Notes under the pieces: model-generated | The model's input: the letters and a program-made list of their open reading frames with translations, nothing else | The model's database searches: none | Told to the model about the DNA's origin: nothing | Program-made: the position numbers and the translations under genes | DNA from: Cristatella mucedo | Lineage: Eukaryota; Bryozoa; Phylactolaemata; Cristatellidae | DNA: 64,000 bases | Assembly: GCA_009760855.2 (NCBI GenBank) | Contig: WPIO01000034.1 | Location: 1,377,001 to 1,441,000, forward strand | Reading direction: 5' to 3' | In this document: positions 11,441 to 23,600 of the stretch, piece after piece | Numbering within the stretch: position 1 is the first letter of the stretch | Layout of the letters: the number at the start of each line of letters is the position of its first letter

Positions 11441-13706
11441 GCCGCAGCAGAAACTATTAATTCTAATTTAAAGAGCATCGTATAGAAGAAGTTTGCCCGC
11501 GTGTTGACACTACACGATCGCCTCCCTCTAGCAACTAATACTGGGGAGGACGATGCATTTAGCCATATCATACGTGAAGCTCTTGAATAGAGATGAAGTT
11601 CTTTTAGGTGCTAGGGTGCTATACAAGTGAATTATGTATATTGTATCTTGCCAACTGCAGGCGGGAGCGATGACTGCCGCGGCTGTTCTGCTGCTTCGTG
11701 AACGAAGCGATTAAGGCAACCATGATAAACCTAACTTAAAATATTTATAGCAACGATTAAAAAGTTTTAAATCCAGACGATAATATATTGGCACCACTTA
11801 AAGATGTTTAGCTAGTTCACTGCGTTTGAAAATGCTAGCTCCAGACGAAAGCAGTAGGCTGTGATCAACGAAGTGCCAGCAAATCAAATTTAATCGCATT
11901 CTAGTAGCTAGGCTTCCACGGCTCCAAGAAGCGCGTACAGATTTTAGCATCGTGGTCGTGTAAATACAGGATATCTTCGGACCAACGACCAAAAGGACAA
12001 GTGCAGTTCTGCTAAGTCTCACCTATATCCTCCTATAAGTTAACAATAATAGATACAATCTACCGACCTTGTCTTAACTACCTAGTTTTGCTCAGAAGTA
12101 AGGTGCTTGCCTCTAACGGCCCAGGGCGAGCCCGAGGCGTGTGTAGAGACCCTGAAGAGAGATTAAGGTTTCTGCCGACAAGTCCTAAACGATCACTTGC
12201 AACCATGGCATTCCAGTGCATCATGAAAAAATTATGGTCCAGTAACACTGGACGCATAGCTAAAACAATGAATTGCACATGAACCCAGAAGCAAGGATCC
12301 TGATCGAGAGCGTAACGAGAGCTGGCGACGGTCGCACTGCGACCACGTGTGTGCAAATGAGATCAGTTCGCATTGAAAGAAAGCAGCTCGACTAGCATCA
12401 GAGCAGCACTCAAGAAATCTCACTAGTTCGCACTGTAGCAGACCCTAAGAGAGTTACAACAGTCACATGCTCCCCAGTGGCTATAACCAGGTCGAGAAGG
12501 ACTATCGTCTCGCAACTCGTACTGTCAGTTACCAGGCTAAGATCAGATGCCAAGGCACTTTATCAGCAGCAATTTATACGCACTGGAGTGAAACCACAAT
12601 CTCTGGCTTCTCAAGCCGTATTTTGACCCCGCCCCGCCCCCCCCCCCCCCGATTTGGGCCCGAGGAGTCTCGACTATGGCTGGCACCCGTGCTACACCGG
12701 TCACTTTATCGCTCTTGACATCTTCCTGATTAGCAGTGGTAGCTTTAATCCTTAAGCGAACTCAATTTCCAGCCTTGTCGAAGTCTCAGCATTTGTCTGA
12801 GCAAAATGCTGGTTAGGCATGACATCGTCAGTAGATATTTCTAACTTTTTCTTCAGACGTTGGCGTACCCCTTCCTTCAGAGTATCAGCACTGTACTCAC
12901 TAGTAGGTCTAACTGCTGCTATATGGCTCAGCCGCCGGTACCGTCTCGCGACATCCGCTGCGCTAGTATATTTTGGTAAGTCAGGTAATGTCAGAACAAT
13001 AGTCTTCACCAGTTTGCCTAACATTGGCTAAGCACGGCATCAAAATTCGCATAAGTTCTGCAGGTATTTGTCTTAGTTTCAAAGTTCGTCATAGCACGCA
13101 GCTACTTCAGCCTTCAAATACTCAACTTTGCAGTCAGTACGGAAGGCGGCCAGGTTTGGACCCTGCTGAGAATATGACGGTAGCTCCTCTGCGAAGAAAC
13201 ATCTGCAACTTTCGCGCCGACTCTTGCGCAAACGCGGAAGACGCCGGACCCGCCTTCTAACCTGGCGGCATTCTCTATCCGGAAGCCTAATGGTCAGCTA
13301 AAAATGGCTACCTGGGCCTTCTAAGGGGAGAGGAAGGAGGGGCGGAAGGGTAATTTTTCCCATCAGAGAGATTGAGCAGCTGTAAGTCCCTGTTGAGGTA
13401 GCCGAGTCCCGACCGTCAGCCAGACCTCAGCGGGGTTTTAGCCCCGCCGCGTCCACTCCGCACAGCAATAGTTGCTCTCTTTCTTGGGGACGAAATCTAG
13501 TCTAACGATTAAATAACTTGCGGTCACTCGCCGCGCCCGATGAGTACAAACCGCTGCGAGCAACTTCGTCTGGGCGAGAAGTGCCCGTGCGTCAAGTCCA
13601 ACAAAGACTGCAAATTGCTCACAGCAGACTCGGTTGCACGCGAAGCTCACATGACAGGCCCGAGAAGGCAATGTCAAGTGAGTTCGCGAGCCGCGTAACT
13701 AGTTAG
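11441..13706. other. No recognisable gene
   Basis: Only short frames without known domains. A C run interrupted by G lies near 12630-12652. Confidence 0.5.
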
Positions 13707-13838
13707 CTTCTGTTGGCTACCGAATGCGTACCGAAAGCCGCTTAGGCTGTGAGTGCGCTATACAAAACTCTCCTGCGTAACACCCACATGGTCTTTATGA
13801 CTTTGTGGAGTTACTGACGGAGATACATTACATTAGCT
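13707..13838 (+). repeat. CATTA-tailed repeat, 3' half
   Basis: Nearly identical to 24482-24608 (gttggctaccgaatgcgtac through gagatacattacatta), about five differences in 130 bp by eye. The 5' half is missing. Confidence 0.9.
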
Positions 13839-14225
13839 ATACCTCCGCTACAGCTAGCTGCGTCGAGATAAACGATGTTCTCGGCTAAGGCGGAGCAGCT
13901 AAGAAGCATCTAAAATTTATTGAAAGCCAATTAGAATGCTAATAATGAGTTTTCTAATCAATCTCTTTAAGTAAGAACAGCGAGCGATTAACTCACCCCT
14001 TGGGGTGGTACCGAATCTACGAAGCCAATACAGGAAGCGGAAGTGTAATCGCAATCAATGTCAAGGCTAAGCTAAGTTCTACCGGTAGCATGTTCATTGG
14101 TGATCGGGCTACGTTTTCGTTATGGGCCAGGTAGCTCGTGTCGTTGCTTAGTTACTGCTCAGTAGCGAAACGGTGAGTTTGTCCTTTTTGGGCGTCCGGT
14201 TGACGTGTTTTGCAAGCGTTTAGCT
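13839..14225. other. No recognisable feature upstream of GTF3A
   Basis: No open frame or repeat recognised; promoter elements cannot be assigned from sequence alone. Confidence 0.45.
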
Positions 14226-14943
14226 TTTATTTTATAGCGCCATGGACTTGAATTGCTCTGCGGCGCCGAGAATTGGATCCATTCGCACGGCGCTCTGCCC
14301 AAATCCACCGCCGACTGCACCGACTGCTTAGGGAAGCTCTCTTTCTAAGAGCCTTGGTATTTCGGGTCTCGTTGATGCAGCGGCACATTTCCCACGCTGC
14401 CAAAATTTTAGTTTGTGAGTTGCCTGTCGCTGTGAGTCCATCACGGTTGCCCGAGGCCCGTCTGCCGTTCGCGGTTCGCGCCGCCGTGATGCTTTTTTGA
14501 AATGCTGGCGCAAGAGCGCCGTGTGGACAGACTTTGAAAGTCCACGGTCATTCCACTGGAGCTTGGCGCTGGGCTGAGCCCGTCCTAACGGACGGTTCGG
14601 ACGATGACGCCGCCGTCGCCGCTGCGTCTAGTGGCATCTTCGGTCGGCACCGACCTTTCTCTCGTGCCTCCACGGCCGGCGTTTTTTGTATGGATCGGGC
14701 TGCAAGTTCTTGCGTCATGGCTCGCTGCCGCGTGCGTCCCCGGATCGCCTGGGTGTCAGAAAATTGCGGCGCCGCTGTACCGTCTCTTGGAGACCGCCAG
14801 CACCGTGCCCTGCTGTATCTTGTTGCTGATAGGTTGGACTGTTCAGCTCGTCGACAGACGTGCTGGCTGCAGCGGTTGTCGTGCGGCGGCATCTTATTGC
14901 GCTCGTGTTTTGTGGAATTTTACGTCCGTCGCAGGCCTTTAAA
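14226..14943 (+). other. Putative 5' leader exon of GTF3A (start unknown)
   Basis: A near-consensus donor (AAA|gtaagt) at 14943/14944 and an acceptor (tattctttgcag) at 15079/15080 define a 136-bp intron just upstream of the chosen start codon. The frame leading into the ATG at 15086 is open only back to a TAG near 14831 and has no earlier ATG, so this exon looks untranslated. The transcription start cannot be read; a TATA-like string (ttttatag) lies near 14232. The GC-rich 14270-14940 stretch also carries open frames with no recognisable similarity. Confidence 0.35.
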
Positions 14944-15079
14944 GTAAGTATCATCTCGTAAAAGTAGAGCCTTAGTTCTATTATTTGTCGAAGGCCGGTC
15001 CGATTCCTGGTTTTAGTGCCTCGCTTTGGTGAGTGTGTCATGGTCTACACGGACTGAGTCGTACTTGTATTCTTTGCAG

Positions 15080-15187
15080 TGCGAGATGTCGTCTTCCAAC
15101 ATCTATTTCTGTATATATAGCGGTTGCGGCAAGGCATTCTCCAAGCCCAGTAGGCTGCAGCAGCACGCCAGGACGCACACGGGCGAG
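15080..15187 (+). CDS. GTF3A: GTF3A coding exon 1: start and finger 1
   Basis: The acceptor ttctttgcag precedes it and the ATG at 15086 is the first in frame. It encodes 34 residues ending in the canonical linker HTGE, with one C2H2 finger (C9, C14, H27, H31). The donor is GAG|gtacgt at 15188, phase 0. Joining to exon 2 gives TGERPYKC, a textbook zinc-finger linker. Confidence 0.85.
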
Positions 15188-18100
15188 GTACGTGCATGCG
15201 GTCATGCACGGCACTGCAATGGGGGCTGCCCCAGCCGGCTGACTTTTGGCCGCGCATTCCGTTCGCGAGATTTCGTTCGCGAGATTTCGTTCGCGAGATT
15301 TCGTTCGCGAGATTTCGTTCGCGAGATTCCGTTCGCGAGATTCCGTTCGCGAGATTCCGTTCGCGAGATTCCGTTCGCGAGATTCCGTTCGCGAGATTCC
15401 GTTCGCGAGATTGCGTTCGCGAGATTGCGTTCGCGAGATTGCGTTCGCGAGATTGCGTTCGCGAGATTGCGTTCGCGAGATTGCGTTCGCGAGATTGCGT
15501 TCGCGAGATTGCGTTCGCGAGATTGCGTTCGCGAGATTGCGTTCGCGAGATTGCGTTCGCGAGATTGCGTTCGCGAGATTGCGTTCGTGAGATTGCGTTC
15601 GTGAGATGTGCGGGCGAGGCAGGCGCTTCGATGCTGCTGCAAACAGTCGTCGGGCAGGCCGGCGCTGCTACTTGCTTGCACATTTTCAGAGACCCTATAA
15701 GTGCAAGCAGCCCGGATGTAGTCATGCGTATGCCAGGGCGGCTCATCTCACCAGGCATGTGAAGAACTCGCACTCTGATAGCGCACCAAGCAGGTCGGTG
15801 GTGTGAGCAGCGCAGCAATGCAAGAATCTTTACCTTGGCATGGCAGCGCCGAGCGCTGCTGCTGCTGCCTTTGGCCTCGGCTGCTGCTTTATTGCTGTCT
15901 ATTGACCCGTGTGGTCGGCCGTACACACAGAACGCGATGCCCTGCAGTAGGGGGTTTATGACTACCGACGGTGGGGTGAGCTGAGGTGCCTCGTTCGAGA
16001 TGTCCTCAGGTCAGGTGGCCCACTAATCGAGTGAGCGCTGTCGTCTTTTGACATGAAGATTGCATAAGACAAATCCCTAGTCCTGCCGATCCGAAGGCGC
16101 TGCTCTCATTCTCGCAGCAGCATATCGCTCCGCCTCCTCCTGAGAATGCCTTCATTGCTCCTATTTTGCTCCTTCTGTTTCACCACCTCACCTGCGTCCA
16201 TATGGCGAGGCAATGCCCTTCTGACTCGCTTGTGTCTCAAGTCATTTGCATCCATGTTGTGGCACTTGGATTTCAAAATTCAGAGCCACCGGAGTCCTGC
16301 AGCTGTAGGACTGAACCAAAAAAACGGATTTCGTCTCATTGAGGGATAGATGCTGCCCCAACCTCGAGGTTGGCTGTCCAGTCACGTGGGTTCAGTGATC
16401 TAACCAATTGAGCTATCGCTCGCGATCGCACTTCGTTTTTCGTCTTTCAGCACGAAGCTTTTAAAAGCCTCGGCTTTTAATTTCCACTTGCTTGCCGAAT
16501 ACCGCATGAATGAATGTGTATGTTTATGATTGCTAGTTTGGTCTAAAGTTGGCCTCAAATGCCGTGGTTTTTGGGACTGGAACCTTCACATGTCATAACC
16601 ATTATCATTAGTTGCCAGGCTGCTTTTATCTTTCAGCAACTGGAGCGCTGCTGGCGTGCAGGTGAAAACATGCTAGATTCGTGGAGCACTTCAAGACAAC
16701 CCAAATCTCTATCCAAATCTTCACTTTGCATATGCCAGAGGCCCAGAGTCCACTACCTTGGTCGCTAAATTTGAGCACCTCAAAAAACCCTGCGTCAAAC
16801 CGCCGCAGGAAAAAACTGCGTCAAACGACCAGCAGTATTTTGGTTGGCATCCCTCGGCTGTCACAACTGGACGTTGGCGGGTTGCGCTCTGCTGTGCAGC
16901 GTCAGAGCTGCTGCACTGCGCACACTCGGCACGTTCGTTTTGTTGCCGCAGTGTTGCACTGCTGCACTGCGCACACTCGGCACGTTCGTTTTGTTGCCGC
17001 AGTGTTGCACGTGTGCGTTACGTGCGCATGCAATGCACTCGGGACGATGCACTCGTGACGATGTGCTCGTGACACTGCATTCGGGCAGCTGCCCACCCAG
17101 CTGCTGCCACATCGGCGGTGATGTCACGCCCACGCTGTTCTTTTAAGCAATAGCAGCTAGCCGTTTGTGTAAGAATGTGTGCATTCATGCAAGCAAGCAC
17201 ATATCCATGTCCGTCCGTAACCCCACAAATTCACAGCGACAAAAACTAAATGCGGATGTTATGCAAGAGACATTTCTTGAGTGCACTCAAAGCTTAAACG
17301 GCTTTCGGTACACATACTGAAGCCAATATTCTTCATCTGACGCAAGAAAGAGAAAGTGAGGAGTGTGGAGTGAGAAAGTGCATATCTGAATCAGGTGGAT
17401 ATCATAGCAGAGTCAGCTGGATATCATATCTGAATCAGGCAGACAGTCGAGAAAGTGAGTAGCGTGGAAATAGCAGCACAGGACGGCGGCGGAAACGATG
17501 TGCAGGAGAGAGTAGATGTCGTTTATATAGGAATTGTGGAAGTGAGCTCTGCAGTATAGGATCTGCAGAGCAAAAGCTTCTATCGCCCACGGTGTTAAAT
17601 CTTAAGAATGCTACCAGCAGAGCGACACACTTTTTGCATTGCGATTTACGCCGCCTTTGAAATTGTTCGTGAGCATACTTTTTCATAATGCTGGGTTGTT
17701 AGTCAGTAAGCCTTCAGGGAACCAATACGAAAAATGAAATGCCTCGGCACAAAAATACCAGAATAAACCTAAGAATGCAAAAATGTTGCTTAAGTGTTCG
17801 CTAGCCTCGACGTGATCACTTTAATAGGTATTTGCTCTACGTTTGGCTCACCAGATAATGAGGCGACTTGCATTTGAATTTCGCAGGCTGCAAGCATTCG
17901 TGCCACACATTTCTGACCCATGGTAGGCACCTGTTTCATAAAAGTGATGCATCTGTGGACGAGTGTTAAAAAATGTTGTGATGTTTGTATGCAATATTTT
18001 GTGTGCCCGACATTGTCATGATCTGGTTTCATGAGTCAGATTCCCTGCTGCTGAACTCTTTCCGGTGGGTGGCATTTGATACATAGTGAAATACAACATA

Positions 18101-20629
18101 ATAATAATAATAGTAATAATGCACTTGATAAAGCGCCCTCAGAGAACTTAATCTCTTTCTAGGCGCTTTACATTTGCTGCAAAGTGAAATGCAATTGAAT
18201 GGTAAGTAAAATCATGCTTGAAAAACAAACAAAATGAATAATATGGTTAGGGGTGACATGCACAGGGTCAGCAGGCAAATGTGGTTAGTGGCAGCATGCA
18301 CAGTGTCAGCACGCACAAGCACGTGAAGGACGAATTACAGGGACCCACTAATGCTAAATAGGTGTGTTTTTAAGTTCCTTTTAAATGTGGTCAGGTCAGG
18401 GGATGCTCTGACGCAGGTCGAGAGGGAGTTCCGGCCTTTGGGAGCAAATGAACTAAATGCACGGTCTCCAAAGGATTTAAGGTTTGTACGAGGTATTTGT
18501 AGGCTGTTGGATTCCTAAAAGCAGGTGGTACGATGCTTGGCCTGATGGGGGAGTAGATCTGAGAGATAGGCTGGAGCCAAAGAATGAAGGGACCTAAAAG
18601 TGAGCGACAAAACCTTGAAGTCAATCCGTTGCTTGACTGGTAGCCAGTGCAGGTCGGCGAGAAGTGGAGTAATGTGGCAACTGCGACACTCACGACAGAC
18701 AAGCCTAGCTGCAGAGTTTTGCACCAGCTGCAATCGCCTGATCGCACATGCCGGTAGGCCAGTGAGCAGTGAGTTGCAGAAGTCGAGACGGGATGTCACG
18801 AATGCATGAACCAACTTAGACGTGGTATCCTTATCTAAGCAAGCCCTAATTTTAGCTATGTTATGAAGCTGAAAGTAGGCAGATTTGACTGGGGAGCTGA
18901 TGTGGTCGTCTAACGAGAGGTCGCTTTGGAATATGACAGCTAGATTTCGAGCTGATTCAACTGGAGATATGCTGGCAGAGCCAATTTTGAGCGTCAGCCT
19001 TTCCAATTTCTGAATCACACTGGGTTTGACCATAACTAGTAAGTTAGTTTTGTCATCGTTTAGTTTTTAGAAAATTTACTGCCATCCATGTGTGGATGTC
19101 ATCAATGCACGCAGCAAGTGAGTTGAGAGAATTTAAAAACATACTTACAGACTGAAAAGTGTATTCTTGCCGTTAAGACCTCTTTGAGCGCAAGTTTACT
19201 GGTGCCTAGTTAGGACATCACGCGAACGAACGCGCGAGGATTCTGTGTCTGTCAATCTGCTCCTCTCACGCCTGGAGCATCTCGACCTGTAGACCTGTGA
19301 ACCGTTGCCATGGTGTCCTAGAAATAAGTACCATGCCTTTTGGTTTTGAATTGCACGAGCATTTGCTTACCGGCTTGAGCGCCTCCCTAATCCGGTTGGC
19401 AAGTGCGGTGTGGACTGTGTGCCACTCTCTCTCTCTGATATATTAGGTTTGAACCTTTTTTTGTTCTTTTTTTATCACAATAATAATAATTTGCTGCACT
19501 ACCAATAGAGAATTTGTGCTGGCCATTTGAGTCAAGAGAAATAAGAATAATAATAATAATAATGCACTCGATAAAGCACCCCCAGAGAACTCAATCTCTT
19601 TCTAGGCGCTTTACATTTGCTGTAAAGGGAAATGTGAGTAGCGACTGCCTGTGTGTGTGTGTGTAGGTGTCTCAAGCGTGTGGGTGTGTGCGTGCACACA
19701 TTCGCTCGTAGGGTCTGTGAAATTAATGCAACGCAACAATTTGTTTGTACGGTATCATGTGCTGGTAAAGGTATGTTGCTGTTGTTATGTGCGCCAAATT
19801 TCGTAGATGCTTTGCATCAATTCGGAAGTAATAGACTGGCCAGCGATAACGAATGCAATTTCAGGTGCCGGACCGCCGGTTCAGCTACGTCCACGAAGCA
19901 AGTGAAAATCTATGCGGTAAAAGCACACGACTGCTTCGCCGACGAACATGTATTGAATTCTTCTCCGTTTTGCGTCACTTTTGTGTGTGTGCGTGCATGC
20001 ACTGAGCTCTTTTGCTCATCGAAGCTTTGGCCGCCGTGCCACGTGCTTCAAATGGTGCCCCGTCTGTTTCGTCAGTGCAAGTTTGAAAACTGCGGCAGGA
20101 CGTTCAAGAAAAAGAACTCGCTCTACTACCACAAGCTGAGTACCCACGAGGGCAAGAAGAACTTCGTGTACGCGAGCGCAGCGCCCGCCCGCTCGTGCGC
20201 ACGTGCACCTTGCTCGGAGCGCAGTGAGGGGGGAAGGGCCTAAGAAGGTGTGCTCTCTAGATAGCCACCACTGGGCTAAGCTCTTTGTTCTTCCCTCTCC
20301 GCTCCCGCTCCCCGCTCCTGCTCTCCGGTCGGTCTGGTGGCTCATGCTGCTCCGAGATGGAGTGCAGAGCGAGAGCCTCGGCGTCTGTCGAGCACGCTCG
20401 CTCCTCGACGCCGGCGACTTCCTCTTTTTAGCAGATCCTTCATTTCCAGAGCGCCCTGCGGGAACTTCATCATCTCTATCGTGGCGCTTTGCGGTTGCCG
20501 CTTGGCTAGATTGAGCCCGTGACTCTGGTCGTTGAAGCAATGCAAGCACCTTAAGCCTCGGGGTCAAACCGAGGCGCTTGCTGGGCGGTGTTGTCCGTCT
20601 GCCTGTGCCCGCCTTCGTGCGGCTGACTG

Positions 20630-20671
<42 letters not shown>

Positions 20672-23600
20672 ACTGATCCTGCCGCCGCTGCAGGTGCCAG
20701 CACGAGGGCTGCGGCAAGGCCTTCGTTTTCCCGAGCAAGCTACGTCGGCACGAGAGGACTCACGGCGGCTACAAATGCACAGCGACGGTGGAGGCGGCGG
20801 CGGAGGCCACTGCCGCCGCCGCCTCCACCACTGCCTCTGGGGAAGCCGCTGTCGAGCAGCAGCAGCAGCAGCAGCAGGCCACCGTCTGCGGTGCCTCGTT
20901 TGTCACGTGGTCGGCACTGGCAGCGCACCGCAAGGCGGCTCACAAGACGGCTGCACGTAGGTCCTAGAAGGTTATGTAAGGCCTAAATAAGCTGCTGCTG
21001 CCGAACGATGGGGCCGAACCATGTGCTGCCGAGAGCGGGTCGTCGTGAACCGCGAGCTTTTGTTCATTTGTCGGCCTCTGCGCGTCTCTACCCCTCAGGT
21101 GCAAGAAATCCTTGCAGTACGGCCGCCGCTGCTGCTGTGGCTGTAAATTTGTTCAGGTAATACGAAGGTTTTCTAAGACGTCAGGCATACTAGAGTTATG
21201 CCAAGCAAGTGAAAATATTTACTGACAACCCAAAAAAGAAGCACGTGCATTTATTGTGTCACCGTCCTACCACGATTCTTTGTTGCTTATCTCGTGACGA
21301 ATAGAGTCTACCAGGTTCTGTGCTGTCATTTCTACTGTAGCACATTTAAATGAGCCATCAAAAAGTATTTTACCTTCCAGGCAGTGTGCATAGGATCGTC
21401 ATCTTGCTTCCAAAGGTGACGACCCCCAAACCGAGTATTTGAGCCTTGACATCCACTTTCCTTGATCAACAATGACTTGAGTAAAGTACGCTCCGAGGAT
21501 TTCTTGTTTGGTTGTGGTGCAGTGGCTCAGTCAGCCGCCAGATTTGAACCCTATTAAAATACTATGGAGCAATATCAACAGGCGGCAGAAGCCCCGACAG
21601 TAGCCTACCTTTCCAATAAAACTCAGACTCTTTTAAATGTGCCAGAGCAGACGAGACAACACAGGTGATGGCCAGCCTCTGTTCACGACCAGACTAGGGC
21701 AGTGACAAGAGCAGTCATACAGAACCGTGGCAGGAAGAAGTCACACTAAAAGCATACACACCAACAGCATAAGTGTTCGCTTTTGGGTTGTCAATAAATA
21801 TTTGCACATGCTCCGCACTACTTAAGTATGCCTGGTGTCATAGCTAACCCTCCTATTACCCAAGTGAATCCACAGCCACAGCAGCAACGGCGGCAGCCAT
21901 ACTGTGAGGGTTTTTGTTGCACCCGAGTGCATATATGTATGTAAATGTGTACACGTGCCTGTGTGTGTGTGTGTGTGTGTATGTGTGTGTGCATACACGT
22001 GCATATGTATCTATAAAGCATTGATTGCATTATAATAATAATTTAATATAAATAAATATAAATTTAAATAAAGTAAATAATTATATATATAATTAATATT
22101 TATAAATTAAATTTAAATTTTGTTAAACTAATTGCATAAATACACGTGCATATGTATCACGTGCTCGCACGTTTTTGCCAGGTCGCCGTTTTGTGTGCAG
22201 CGAATGCGGGAGGACCTTCGCGAGGAGGTTTCACTTGAGTGAGCACGTGACCACTCACGCTGCCGCCCGGACCGTCTTCGTGTGCTCGCGAGATGGCTGC
22301 CAGCGCAAGTTCTTCTACCTGAGAAATTTCGTCGTGCATCTGCGAGCCGCGCACGACTATGCCGAGGCACTGGGGAAGTGGCGAAGCACGCTGTGTCCTT
22401 GCCCTTCGTGCGAACAAGTTTTCCCGACGCTGGTGAGCGCCCTGCCATGCAGCTAGCGCAGCTGCTGCTACCGCGAAGCGACGCAAAGCAACGCGAAGCG
22501 ACCGCTTTGCGTCGCTTTTGCTGATACGGCGGCTGCTGCATGCTACTTTGCATGCTACAGAGCCACTGCCGCCGCAGCTTGTGGCCGCCAACTTGTTGTA
22601 TTCGTCGAGCACCTGCAAAGTGAGCGCAAGTGACAGTGGGCGTAACAGAGCTCGTCGTTCAGTTCAGCCGAGCCCTATTAGCTGGTATGGAAATAATGTA
22701 AGCAGTTGGGATAATAATAATAATACATTTGCAAATTGCATCCTCAGAAAACTTAATCTCTTTCTAGGCACATTATTATATGCTGCAAAGGAAGCACGAT
22801 CGAATGGTTAGTGGCAGCATGCTCAATAAACAGCAAGAATAACATGGTTAGGGGTGCTGGGCACAGGGTCATCGTGCAAATATGGTTAGTGGCAGCATGC
22901 ACGGTGCTAACGTGCATAAGCACACAAAGGACGAATCATATGGACCCACTAAATGCTTATGCTGTCATAAACAGATGCGTTTTTAGCTTCTTTTTAAATG
23001 TTGTCAAGTCAGGAGATGTTGTGACGCCAGTCGAAATGAGCGTCCAGGTTTTGGGAGCAAACAAGGCCTTGTCTCCAAAGGATTTGAGATTCTTTGCTTC
23101 CAGATTCCACGCTGATTCGCAGATTAGCTTCTCAGATTCTGCACTGAAATCCTTCTTTGCTCTTAGCGATAAACTTTCGAGTGATGCAGTTCTGCTCATG
23201 CACAATTCAATAGTGGCACTAGTAGTGATGATAAAGATATAATCATAGTAAGACGTTGCATTGATCTGCTGCTTCCATGCATAACTAACATCATTAATAC
23301 GGCATTAGCCTCAGGTCATGTCCCAGCACCTTTCAAAAAAGCTGTTAGTCAGGCCACTTCTCAAGAAAGCGACACTAGACCAAGAGAACTTGAGCAACTA
23401 CTGCCCAGTCTCCCTTCTACCATTCCTATCAAAGACACTGGAACGGGTCGTGGCAGACCAGCTGAACTCATATATCGAAATCTCACACCTTGCTAGTAAG
23501 TTCCAGTCTCGCTTTAGAGCTAATAACTCCACAGAATCAGCATTGCTTCGGGTGTACAACGACCTACTTAGGAATGCAGACATAGGTAGAGTGTCTTTGC

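Larger units (their letters stand above)
15801..20075 (+). other. GTF3A intron 2 (4.3 kb)
   Basis: It holds a 51-bp tandem duplication (16911-17012), an antisense copy of the CATTA-tailed repeat (17205-17525), an antisense LINE (18098-19135) and a further LINE tail (19540-19636). 15850-16900 and 17530-18090 show nothing I recognise apart from a weak tRNA-like stretch near 16350-16435. Confidence 0.7.

Noticed and set aside
15026-15926. Several 100-290 codon frames on both strands with RFRSRD/REISFA-type repeats
   Set aside because: They are readings of the 14-bp non-coding array; every frame stays open because the unit has no stop. Only the finger 1 part (to 15187) is real.
19870-19935. Missing TFIIIA finger in the open frame just upstream of exon 3
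   Set aside because: No Cys2His2 spacing in any frame, and exons 2 and 3 already join in phase with the expected inter-finger distance.
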